64,000 bases of DNA. It comes from Seriola aureovittata (taxonomy: Eukaryota; Chordata; Actinopteri; Carangiformes; Carangidae). Position numbers and translations under genes: made by a program. Shown in pieces: positions 38,190-55,014 of the stretch. Position 1 is the stretch's first letter. Every line of letters starts with the position of its first letter. The notes under the pieces are model-generated. The model was given only the letters and a program-made list of their open reading frames with translations, searched no databases and was not told the DNA's origin. The stretch spans positions 6,304,640 to 6,368,639 of the forward strand of contig NC_079384.1 of the NCBI RefSeq assembly GCF_021018895.1, in the 5' to 3' direction.

Positions 38190-38545
38190 CACTTAAGTAT
38201 GTCTATTTTATGCTACGTGTAGGCAACGCTATATTTCAGTGGGGAATACTGTACTTTTTTCTCCACTACATTTACCTGACCCCTTTAGTTAGCTGTTACT
38301 CTGCAGATTTAGATTTAATATGCAAACCATATGGCCACCTTATCAGATAAAGTTTGCTGCATCTCGACTAGCCCCGCTCACACTTTAATGCATCGGTAAT
38401 GACAATCCAAAAACATTGTATATAATGACATAAGAATCTCAGGGGCCATATTGCAGCTTAAAGAAGTAATTTAATTTCTGATATTTTAAGTAAATTTTGT
38501 TGATACTTCTGTACTTTTATGTGAGTAACATTCTGAGTGCACGAC
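38190..38545. mobile_element. Dispersed teleost repeat upstream of prkar1a
   Basis: This segment has the layout of a very common fish repeat: a start rich in TACTT (GTACTTCACTTAAGTA), the phrase TTCTCCACTACATTTACCTG, the phrase TTAATGCATCGGTAATGA, and an end TTCTGTACTTTTATGTGAGTAACATT. It has no coding capacity. The boundaries are approximate. The family is recognised from memory and was not searched. It lies about 430 bp upstream of the prkar1a CREs. Confidence 0.6.
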
Positions 38546-38969
38546 ATACATACAGCCATGTCCATGATTTATATTGCACCTGACAACTTATTGTTAACTT
38601 TTTTGTACTTCACAAAAAATATCCTGATCACTTTAAACCATTATTCAAATGTTATGCTGTCTGAAGTGAACTCTACACTATTTGTCATTGTTCCTATGAG
38701 AATTTATTTATCTGGGGAGCCCACTTCTGAATTTTCTGTTCCTGCCAAGACATGCATCCAATGTCCCCAAAATAAGAGAACACCCTAATCAGAAATACTT
38801 AATTAATCTTCTGCGGCACATATGTGAAATCAAAGAAGTCCATGCACACCGCGGTGAACCAGATGGTTTTACAAAGCTCTCGATAAAGACAACGCAGAGA
38901 GATTCCCGTAATCGGGCAAGTTTTTAATCAGATATCAATGGATTTTTTTTTGTTTCGAAACTATTTCCT

Positions 38970-39212
38970 TGACGTCACGGTTTCCGTGCAGTCTCCTTTA
39001 AGGTTGCCAGGGGTTACGGGCTCACATGTCAGAACGAGGAGAATTGACGTCAGTGACGGCTGTTGATTGGTTCTCAGCCGTATCCGGTGGGGCAGCGGTC
39101 CAGGGCTCGGGAAAAAAATCGAAGCGAGGAGGATCTGGTAACGGTACGCTTTGAAAAATATCATCCATCCCGAGTCGCTACCGAAGGGCTCGGCAAGAAT
39201 TTACAGTTTCTT
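38970..39212 (+). promoter_or_regulatory. prkar1a: prkar1a promoter with two perfect CREs, and leader exon
   Basis: TGACGTCA occurs at 38970-38977 and again at 39045-39052, 75 bp apart. Both are full palindromic cAMP response elements. The sequence that follows is GC-rich and ends in a donor after 39212 (CTT|GTGAGT), which fits a non-coding first exon of prkar1a. The next acceptor is at 40831, 42 nt before the start codon. A YY1-like AAGATGGCG at 39307-39315 may mark a second start site. Confidence 0.6.
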
Positions 39213-40831
39213 GTGAGTATTTGCGTTCTTTCAGTTCATGGAACATATGACCTCTGGATAGGTGAAATTTGTTTGCTCCGTCTCTCGTTTGTTTATGATA
39301 GAACTCAAGATGGCGTCATTGGAGGAGAGCTTTGCCTTTGCACGGAGCTAGCCAGCTAGGCATCAAACTAGACACACTCTCAAACATTACGTAGGTCAAA
39401 AATAGTTAAGCAAAGGTGTAACTAATTTACTATCCATTTATATTTTGTGTTTACTGGTTATTTTGTATTTTGGGTAGATAGTATTTCAGTATTAGTCTGC
39501 TCGCTGTAAGTTACTTGGCTGCAGCCGTCAGCCTCCTCATGAAGCCTTCCTGACCTAGACGATGTTACACACAGGGCATTTGCTTCACAGTCTCTAAAGG
39601 CGATAACATTTACTCAGTCCGTACACTATTGGCTGCGTTATATCATCCATCCTCGAGTATAGTACGTTGTCAGTTGCACAGCAAGGTCATTTGTGTACCG
39701 CTGTGTTTTTTCTAATTTAATTGACAGCCTGCTTCGTAGTGGACAGCAGAGGTGATGCTGCAGCTCAGTAACTGAATTAAAGAATTAACATGTTAATTGT
39801 ATTCTTTGAATACTTTAAAGATTTCAAATTTAATAAAACTTAGTAATTATATTAGACTGAAGAGCCCTGTTGTTGGATCTTGCCTGTAGTTTTAGCTCTT
39901 AATTTATACCACCTGGTCTGTAAACAGTATCATTTATCACTTGGTTATTCCTATGGTAGGTTTAGAGTAAAGCAAGCCTGCCAAGTTTCCACCACAAGTG
40001 TAGTTAGTTGCATAAAGCTTGTGCCAGCCTCATCTTTGATAACATGGCTAGTAATCTCCCTTGGGCCTTGTCAGATTAGAAATTATCCAAATCCTATTAT
40101 ACTGATGCACATGCATGATACACTTGCAAGGAGAGGATGGATTGGTCTGTTTTCTCCACAGGACTTGCTGTTCACTCATTTTCTCATCTAAAATGCACAT
40201 ACTGGTTACAGCAGGGCTTTAGAGGCCTTTCTTCAGAGCTATCTGAAGAAGCTGATATCACAGAGACTGATCAGATGATCTGTCAGGCTATTTTGCTCAG
40301 CAACAGTATTGTGGCCTGAAATGTTGAAACCTCATGCAAGTGCACTCGTTTTATGGTTAAGTCTGTTTCACAGTGGATTGAGTCACTGGCCTTCACTTAA
40401 CCATTCGTCTAAAATTAGGCCTTGGCTATAATACTGTTTCAGCCATAGCCAGTTACTGAGATAGAAGACTTCATTCAGGTTGGTGGGAAACTTAACTTGT
40501 TTTGAGTAAATAAACCCAACACAGACAGTGTGCCTGTCCTACTTTGTTGTGTGTAGTCAAATTTGTGTGATCACATCATATGACCAGTTTTCACTCCTGA
40601 CACTTAGAAGCACTCAGGCTCCATAGTGCCAAAACACCACCCCGTCTTTCTGTGCCTTCTCACTCTGGTTCTATTTTTCTCACATTCTCACGTTTTCTGT
40701 CTGTCCATTTCTCATCACGACACACAGGCGCTTTTACTCTGTGTCGCTCTCTGGTAATCCAGTGAATCCATGTCGTACAGTGATGATCTGAAATCATGCT
40801 CCTTCTTCCCATTACTGTCCACTCTCTCCAG
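39213..40831 (+). other. First intron of prkar1a
   Basis: About 1.6 kb without supported coding exons. It begins after the leader-exon donor and ends in the pyrimidine-rich acceptor CACTCTCTCCAG. The only notable site is the YY1-like motif at 39307-39315, inside a short open frame beginning at 39311 (13 codons). Confidence 0.5.
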
Positions 40832-40873
40832 AACAAAGGTTAGAGGCCACAGAGCAGGGTTGCAGTTGTCGTC

Positions 40874-45733
<4,860 letters not shown>

Positions 45734-48258
45734 AGGGGGGCACCCCTCCTTCTCCCTCCCTCCACCCCTCTCCCTTCTCCTCTCCTTTTAGACCCAGGGT
45801 CCACCAATGCAATTTGCTTTTTGTCACTTTCTTCTTCTTTCTGTTCACTTTTTTTCTTCCCCCTCTTTGTTTTACACACACACACACACACAGATCATTT
45901 TGTTGTTATCACCCGTCAGGCAGAGGTGACTTTTAGCCATTCACCAGCGCTTGTACCAGCTGCTGTACGCTACCTTGTAGGCACAGTTACATCACATGTT
46001 ACCTATGTTATATATGTATTTGCTGGTTACGCTTTCTTTTTGACTTAAACACAAAGCGGGATTGTTAGGAGATCTCAAAAACATTTGGGTCTCAGACTGA
46101 TGAGACAGGACAATCAAACTTTACAATGGCGCTTTTGGTGAATTTGTTACGGATTTATGTTGTAGATTGAAGCGAAGAGGAATGCTTCTTCCCCGTTTAA
46201 GAGTTTCCTTTCTGACATCAGTTAGCCCGATTAGATGAACAGCGTAGAGCAGAACCTAGAAACTAGAGAAGGCAGGAAGAATATGACTGCTTCAACTTTT
46301 GTTTATTTTTAGGTTTCAGCTGTGTTGATGCTCCATTTGTTATTTTTGGTTACCTTACCTGATTGGTATGATGAGATGATGATTTTGCTTAATTTGAGAG
46401 AGCTTGTGCAACTTAAGGTTTTTATTTAATTGTGCAGCTACCAGGCTAGTGCCAAATGTTGATTATTGTCACAACGCAAAGATGCATAGCCGTGGAAATG
46501 CAGTGCGCGTTCTGTTCCCTGACTATTTGGAGTTCCAAACAGGAAGTAGTTATTACCCTTATTGTCCTCTTAATCGGTAGATTGACCATACAAGAACTGC
46601 CTTGACTACTCTGAGGAAAAAAAACAAAAAAAAGAAAGGGAAAAAAAAAAACAAGAGTATTAAGTGTATTTCAGTATTCAATTTTTTAGTATATACCAAA
46701 TAACTTCACTCTTCTGCTATGGTTTGTAATCAAAATGTTATCATAGTATAGTTAAAACGATCATAGTTCTATTATTATCATTGACTAAATGATAAACTTA
46801 TGGTTTGGAGTGATGGTGATTTTAAAAAATATGTTTAACTGTCTTTTGTAAACACTTATTTTTCCATAAATTCTATTTTAGGTGTCCAGTGCCACAAAGT
46901 AAATAAATGCTTCTTCTTGTCAACTGACAAAACAGTATGTAATTGTATTGTGTAAAACGTCATGGGTTAAAACTTTTTAAAATAGATCAAAAGGGTAACT
47001 ACTGGTTTATTGAAGTGAAGTCTTGGAAAAAAAAAAAAAATAAATAAAGAGATGGTTTATGGATTTTTAGGACATCTGAAGTATTTATGCATCAAAGCAT
47101 CACAGGTGAGCTGACAGGCAGAGCGAGCAGGTATTTATTTAAAATTAGTGTCATTGCTTATTGCCTATTTGAAAAGGTGGCTGTCTTCTCATCAGAGTAG
47201 CTTGTGATCTGTTCTCTATGCTTACTTGGAATGATGTTTTAGGCATCCAGTGATCCGGTATGAATGGAAGCGTGAATTTAAAAACCATGCCCTGCAGCTG
47301 CGTGCAGAAGCAGGTCAGATATCTGGTTTGTTACTCCCTAGCTTAACTGCTTCATGACTAGTTAGATGACATAAAATGTTAAGTCTGTCGTTTCTTTTCT
47401 TTTCTTTTCTTTACTTTTTTTTTTTAAAAGATCTTTACCAAATCACACAATGTTGACTTATGGATTATAGACTTAACTCTTCATTCCTGCCTCACTGTCT
47501 GTTACCAGTTTCTGTTTTGTCTCATTCAAAGCACTTGAATGCGCTTAGAATTGAGATGTATGTTTGTACGTCTATGAAGATTTGATTTTGGTGCCGATTG
47601 CAGGGTAGTCAGGTTAGTGAGAAGAGTTTTTGTGAATGGACATGAGTGTATTTTTCTTTACAGTTAAATCAAGCATCTTCATCTGTTCCCCCTAACCCTC
47701 AGGTTGTCCTTGTGGATGTGGTTACATGTGGATTTCTTGTCCATTGGCAACACATCCTGTTTATCCTGATCCACAGGAAATGACTCCGTTAGGGGCGAGG
47801 GTTCGATTCACCTTTTTGTCGAAATATTGTTTTCATGTAAATAGCAGCAGCATCGGTTTTATTCCAAAATGTTTTTAGCCACACTGCAATTGTCCCGGTT
47901 TGCCTTAGCTTACCTAACCTGGGCTTACAGTAGTAGTTGGTCACTCCTGCTAGCCCGACCTTCAGTGAGTTTGTTAGTCCTGCAGCGCAAGAGAGCTGCA
48001 GGCGATCAGAGGACCATTCTTTTTGTATTCTACCCTGTATTCAGTTTGACCTCCTGTATGTGCAAAGATGTTTCTCCTTTTGGTATAGATTGTTCCAGAT
48101 GGCAGTTTAAGCAATAAAAAAGTAAAAATGATTCAGCTTTTTCTCCGGCTTCGTTATTTATTTGAGATTTGTTGCAGCTCATGATGCTTATTACCAAAAC
48201 TGTACTTTTAATGTCACTGGTTTGAATGATGTGGAATTTGTTTGGAAGGAAATCCACC

Positions 48259-48586
48259 TACAGCTTCAACCAACAATTATTTTTATTATAGATTATTCTG
48301 CTGTTCATTTATCTATCAATTGTTTGGTTTATAAAATATCAGGCAATAGTGAAAAATGTCCATTCTAGTTCAGTCCAAGGTGACATCTTCACGTCTTGTT
48401 TTGTCAGACCAACAATCCAAATCCCAGAGATACTTTGTTGTAATTATATAAAACGGAGAGAAAAACAGCAAATATTCACTATTGGAAAGCTGTAAAAGGG
48501 GAATTTGGCACATTTCTGCACGAAAACAATTATTCTGTATAGTTGCAGATTACTTTTCTATGAATCAACGTATTTTTTCAGCTCTA
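48259..48586. mobile_element. Second copy of the TAGAG-type MITE
   Basis: It begins TACAGCTTCAACCAACAATT and ends in CAGCTCTA. The interior includes TTTGGTTTATAAAATATCAGG, AGTGAAAAATGTCCATT and CGTCTTGTTTTGTCAGACC, phrases typical of this teleost family. It is better preserved than the copy at 44424-44744. It lies between prkar1a and fam20a and has no coding capacity. Confidence 0.7.
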
Positions 48587-49700
48587 ATCTCACCAACAAG
48601 AGCAAAACTGATTAGACTTTCTCTGAGTGTGAGGAGCAGTTTGGGACCTGCCGGCCCAGTGTGTACTCAAAAAGATGTAATATGAAATGTGTCCACCAGG
48701 GGGAAGCATAATAGTGCCCTAAGTCTGTAAACGCCTGACTATCACTGGTGTTCATTCCTTCCTACACAAAAACTTAAAGCCTTTTATTCTTAATTTACTG
48801 TATACCTACATTTTAGATATACAACCTTTCTCATTCCTCTCTTGTAAACTCATTATTTTAAACAATACTTGGTCTGGTTAATGATCCACTCTCTCTCTGG
48901 TCTTCCTTTAAGAGCATTTTATGGCTTTAGACAACTTAGGTCATGTTTCCATGCAGTGATATTTTCAAACAATGAGCAAAGGTTTTAAACTTGATTATTG
49001 ACAATTGTACTTGGCTCTGGGAAGCACCAACATTGCTGCTTAAAAATTGTTGCACATGGTTATTTGGAGTTTGGAAAAGTTCAATCTGTTCCTTCCTCTT
49101 CTAATTGGCCATTCTTCATTTTTGACGGTTTTAAAATGTTTATTCCTGTTGCTAGGTTGCTAGTGAAGATATACTGCATAAATGCTGTAGTAGGATTGGA
49201 TGTACCTGTGTTTGAGAGCACATTTTATGATATGGAGGCTTATCAACCTCCCTCTGCCTGCTTTGTCAGGCTGATGTCTGACTTTATTTGGCAAGATTGG
49301 ACCAACTCTTAAGATCTCTTAAAAATAGTTGTGGTTATTCGTCTGACTTCACATCTTGGAACATATCAGGATTGTTGGAAAACAACAAAGAAAACAACAA
49401 AGGCCAAAGCTCAGACATGTTCACAGAGGACAACACACTCAGATATTTATACTAGAAATTAAAGTAGAAGAATGGAAAACTTGGTTTGCTACACAATTAT
49501 TATTATAGTGTTGGGACATAACAGATATTAGTTCGTTGCTTTAAGTTTGACATTTTTCTGCCTCAGCCTGTTTTAGTTGACAGTGATGTCGTAAAGCTGT
49601 TTAAACACTCAGATGAGACAGAGAAGGATTACAAGTCTGGAAAATGGGGTGGAGTAAACTAAATGACTGTTTAATAGGTAGCACTTTTCTCTTTCACACA

Positions 49701-49701
<1 letters not shown>

Positions 49702-49742
<41 letters not shown>
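49702..49742. repeat. (CA)n microsatellite
   Basis: About 20 CA units on the + strand, about 90 bp from the likely fam20a poly(A) signal. Confidence 0.9.
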
Positions 49743-49744
<2 letters not shown>

Positions 49745-50424
49745 TAAACACACACATAGACAAACCAGCTTACACTTTTACTTGCAGGTGATAGCTTTTC
49801 TTAAAAACAGCTGTCATCAGATAAAATAACTTTATTTTCTAATTTTAACATCACATGGACGACACACACATCTCTCTTCTAACAGTCAGCGTTCATTTGA
49901 CGAACGACTGATCCAGTGCATCACAGCTCTCCTGTGTGAACTTCTTTGCTGATGTTGATGTGTGTGACGGTGAGAGCGTGTCTGTGGCTCCATGTATGAA
50001 TGAAATCTTCTGTATTAGCATCACTACTGTATTTTTACTCTCCCAGCTAATTTTCCAGCTGACGTTGGTCTTCAATTGTTCTTTAAAAGGCCTTAATTTA
50101 TATGTACAAACCTTCTAACCACCCTGATCTATGTGCATAAAGGGTACTTGAGAGCCCTGTCATAAAATGCACCCTTGGGGGGGAAGTTATGACCACGAGA
50201 GAAACGAAGGGAAATAAAGGTGCGTCTCCCTCTTAGATAGGAATTTGAGGCCAGCAGAGATTCACATTCTGAACCTCCCCAATGAGATTCCACAGCGTCT
50301 TCCATTTATGGCTTGTTCCTTAAATCGAAACCACCTGGGTCTTGTTTGCTGAAAAGGTGACTGTGCTTCACCATGAAGTCCTCTGTGGTACAAAAAGCAG
50401 GAGGGACGAGCCTATCATCCTCTG

Positions 50425-53400
50425 TTACCTGGTCTTTTTCATCTCTGTGGCAGTCTGAGGTCTCGCTGTGGATTTGATAAAGTCCTTGGTGATCACCTCA
50501 TCCTCGCCCAGCCTCCGGACGCAGCGCTGGACGACTCGGAGGATCTTCTGTAACCGGCGGTCCAGCGCTAAAAGGTGAGGCTCCATCAGGATCGGCTGTA
50601 AAGGGTCTCCATCAAGGGACTCCCTCATCACGTCGCTGAGCCTGTACTCTGGTCGAGCCAGGAGCTGGAGCCGCAGCAGCGTGGAGCGCTTTATCCTGAG
50701 GAGGGAACGGAGAAGAGAGAAGTTTGCCTGACATGAAAACTTATGTATAAAGACATTTATACATTAGGAAACATTTTAATTGTTCACATACATTTTTTGT
50801 ATGAAATCCTTCAAATGTAAGTCCACAAACAAAGAGAGAAAAAGCTTCTTCTGCTGCACTATACTACATCTTACTTACATGCAGCACTGAGATAGCGGCG
50901 CCAGGATGGACATCTCATCTTGAGAGTGCTTTCCAAACCTGAACACAGGGTGTTATGTCACATGAAGCCTTCTATAAAATATAATTTCACAATAATTTAA
51001 TTCTCAACAATGTTTTCTACTCACCCTCTGGCGTTGTCCAAGTGGAGAAGGAATCCTTCATCCCCAAACTTGGTAAAAATCTCATAGTGGTGTCTGTCCA
51101 TGTTACCTGCGATAGAGGGTCAACACCTTTACAGTAGTGTGTGGAAAGAGGTTTTCTGACAGTGAAAGGTGTACTGGTTGTATCAAGAGTAGATAATGTA
51201 GTGGAATAAAATACCTATGAGGAAGTCGAAGATGGACATGTCTATGATGTTGAGGAGCCTGTTGCCGGAGTTATATGGATACAGCTGCTTTATGGTGTCA
51301 CAGTAGAAAGGATTCACTTCCCACCTTTAAAACCCACACAGATAAAGAGGAGCAGTTAGAAAGGATTCACAGAGAATATTATCTGAGCTAACATAAAACA
51401 GTGTCCATATTTACTCCTTAATGTCCTTAGAATTTCCTTGCAACATTGGGTTGGAGGTGGAGTTAATGGCAACCCCACTTAGTTGATTTATTGCACAGGA
51501 AAGGAAGACGTTGCTGTTAGTCTGGTGCAAATTCACTTCATATGTTTCAAAAACAGTGGGTGGTGTAGCAAAGAAAGAACGGATGAAAGAGAAAAAGTCT
51601 TTGACCAAAGACAAACATCCAATTTGATTCAGAATAAACAGGCTATATGGGAAATGTGGCCTTTTATTTTGAAAATACTAGAATTTATAATCTTGCTGAA
51701 GGCCACCACAGTTGGATTAGCTGTGCATGTTGCATGTTGCACAAGACAACAATTTATCAAATGCATGTATAGTAGTATAGGATAAAATGTAATTCCTCTG
51801 GAGTATGCATTGTTGTGGTCTTACTCTTCTCTTCCGGTGAAAGTGTACGATCGTATCCAGGGGTTGGGGATGGAGATGCGGGGAGCGATGCTGAGGCCGG
51901 GCAGGTAGGCAGACAGGGAGCCCTCCAGTAGGTCAGGGTTCCCACACACCGCATATTCTGTCTTACACACATACAGGCACTTGGCGAAGAAACACGTGTT
52001 GTTCGCTGTTTGAGGAGCAGAGCAAAATGGTGTAATACAAGATGAGTTCCCTGTTCACATACAATTACATGCTGTTTGATCAGCTCTGCCTTTCCCTACA
52101 GCTGGATGTCTTATCACCAGCAAGAAAGACATCAAACCAGAACCAAAATAACTCACAGGGAAGTGCAGGTTTAGAGAGATATGCTTTGTTTATAAAGATA
52201 TAGGGGCATAACTGCAGACTCTGTATATCATGATATACATATGATATTATCATGATACAGTTGCTGCTGAACGTATTGTTGATGTCATTCATGAATAAAA
52301 CATTTCTAGCTGCGTTTGCTTGGCATTAAATGTATAAACCCTAACAAGCAACACAAGCTACAGGACACGTGAAACAAATGCTTCGACATTTTAGGAAACA
52401 CTTATTTATTTTCTTGCAGAGAGTTAAACGAGAAGAAGCTCACAAAGTAGTACGGTAAATACGAAGATAAGTTATAGCCAGGAGACGGTTAGCTTAGCTT
52501 ACTTAGCATAAAAACCGGAAACGGGGTGAAACAGCTAGCCTGGCTCTTTCTGATGTTAAAAATATTTAGATATCTCATAAATAGCTCCCTAATAGCGCCT
52601 CCAAAGCTCACAACTGAACACGTTATGTCTCTTGTTTAATCCTTACTGAAAATAAATAAAATAAAACAAAAAGGTGTGGTTTTACTGGGGGTTGTGTGCT
52701 GCACTATTTCATGCTAGGCTACAGAAAGTCACTGCCTCTCATCAGGAAGTAGTATGGCACAAAGCCCCCCCCCCCCCCAAAAAAAAAAAAAAAACCCCAC
52801 AACTTGTTGATTTTACACTTTGATTTTCTTTTTGCAGATTAAACAGAAGAGACATAATGTTGTAATTGGTGAGCTTCATAGGAAGCTGTCTTTCCAACCT
52901 GCGGACAGAGCCAGGCTAGCTGTTTCCCCCTGTTTCCAGTGTTTATGCTAAGTTAAGCTAACCGTCCCCTGGTTGTACCTGTTAGCTTCATATTAAATGG
53001 ACAGACATGGGAATAGTACTGATCGCCTTATTTAAGAGGCAAGAAAATGAATTATAGTTTGCCAAAATGTCAAATTCTTTCTTAAGAACAGGTGTGCTGG
53101 TGCTCTACCTGGTGAGGTGAAGAAGACAGCTCGAAGGTCGTCATTGTGGGTGACTTGGAGGACTTCTCCTGTGACGTTTACCAGCCTGCCAGCCACCGGT
53201 GGGACCCTCCGGAAGTCCAGGATCCTAACAAAGACATGGATGATATTCGAAAGAAAACCCTTGTGGAAATAAGGTATCTCTATTGCAGGTGTAAGGGAAA
53301 GTTGACAGTTCACACAGTTCATGCTTACATAAATGCAATGTGAACCCTCTGAAGATGATGGTAGTCTTATCTCTGTCTCCTCACCTCATTTCACCTGAGC

Positions 53401-54932
53401 CCACAGTTCATTTCATCTGATTCTTATCAATGAATGTACTCTATTGACAGTCTCCGCCAGCTGTGTAATTTAGCTGGCTGGGTTCATATACACTATCAAG
53501 AGCTTATACCTCCCCGAGGACCATATTTCAGTCATGTCTCACAAACAGTAATCAAACAACAATCAGTGTGTGAAGCTGAATTGCTGTTTCTCAAATTTCC
53601 GGCATTCCCCAACGACTGATTGCGAGCGATAATGATAAGGACTTCTGGCAGCCAAGTCAGACACAACAGAGAGAGATGACACAGTGCTACAGATTAAAAA
53701 CACCCCCTCATAAATTAAAAACAGGAGAGAGCAGAGAACTGATCTGTCTGTCTTGTTTGTGTTTAGTGACAGAAACTGTTAATGATTCTTATATTTAAAG
53801 GACTAATAGATATTTAAATAATGAGCAGATAATAACAGTTTGACAGAGTGGAGTGTTGACGTGGCACTCTTGTTGTTTTCTGTCTTGTGTGGTGAAGCGA
53901 TGACTTATTATTATGTGTGGCTTCTTAATGACACTGTCTAGCTCAAATGACTGTATTTCAGAGTGAATCACCTTACCTCAACTAATGTACAGTTACACAA
54001 AGTCGTAGAGTGTGTGTGTGTGTGCGTGTGTATCCTTGTGTGTGTCCACAGACTGTGGTTTATACTGATCAGCTAGTTGGGAAATCCTGGGTTGGGCAAG
54101 CATGTTGCAATCTTTGTGGAGGTCGGGTGATTCATTTGTTGGCACCAGGAGAAATGTATATACATTTTTTTTTTTTTTACATTATACATAATTGTTTTTA
54201 CATTTATTTATTTTTTGAAATGATTGCATTTTGTTTTGTTTTTATCATTGGTATCCTATTACAAGAATGCTGCCATTCCACTGCATCTTTTATATTACAA
54301 TCTAATTCATCAATGCTCCTCCAGCCAGTAGTTGTTGAGATAGTTCACTCAAAACCATAAATGTCAGACTAATGGTGGTTCTAGCACAAAAGTCAGGGGA
54401 TCACCCAAGTCAGCAGGATTCATTCTGCAGGAACCACGAATATCTGTACAAAATTTCATGGCAATCCATCTGACAGTTGTTGAGATATTTTGGTCTGGAC
54501 CACAGTGGTTGGCCGACCAAAAAGCAGACCAAAATCCATACAGCCATGCAGCAAGTGTGGCTAAAACAATTCTGATTAAAAAATTTTTTTAGTTTTAAAT
54601 TTGCATCATGGATTCTCTCTTTAAACTAAAGGGCCTAACGAAGAACATTTGTAGCACTTAAGTATAAACCAGAGCCATAACTGGGACCAATAAAACGACA
54701 GATGTGCAACCAAAACTAAAATTACCCCCAAGCATCACTGCCACAAACATTCACTGAGAGGAGACTAAAAATACACAGAGTGTAACAGAGATGATAGTAA
54801 AACAGGAAAAACTATTAAGTGATAATGAGGCTGCACCTGTCCAGGTGAAAGCCAGCGATCTCTGCGTTGTGTCTCTGGAAGTCAACAAAGTAGAAGAAGT
54901 CCTCTGGAGTCTCCTCATCCCTCTGCTGCCTG

Positions 54933-55014
<82 letters not shown>

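Larger units (their letters stand above)
45734..50424. other. Convergent 3' region of prkar1a and fam20a
   Basis: This 4.7-kb stretch has no coding exon. It holds the prkar1a 3' UTR. Candidate + strand AATAAA signals are at 46902-46907, 47039-47048 and a distal one at 48113-48118. On the - strand AATAAA at 49836-49831 is the likely fam20a signal, about 590 bp after its stop. A (CA)n run lies at 49702-49742. A MITE copy occupies 48259-48586. Confidence 0.6.
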
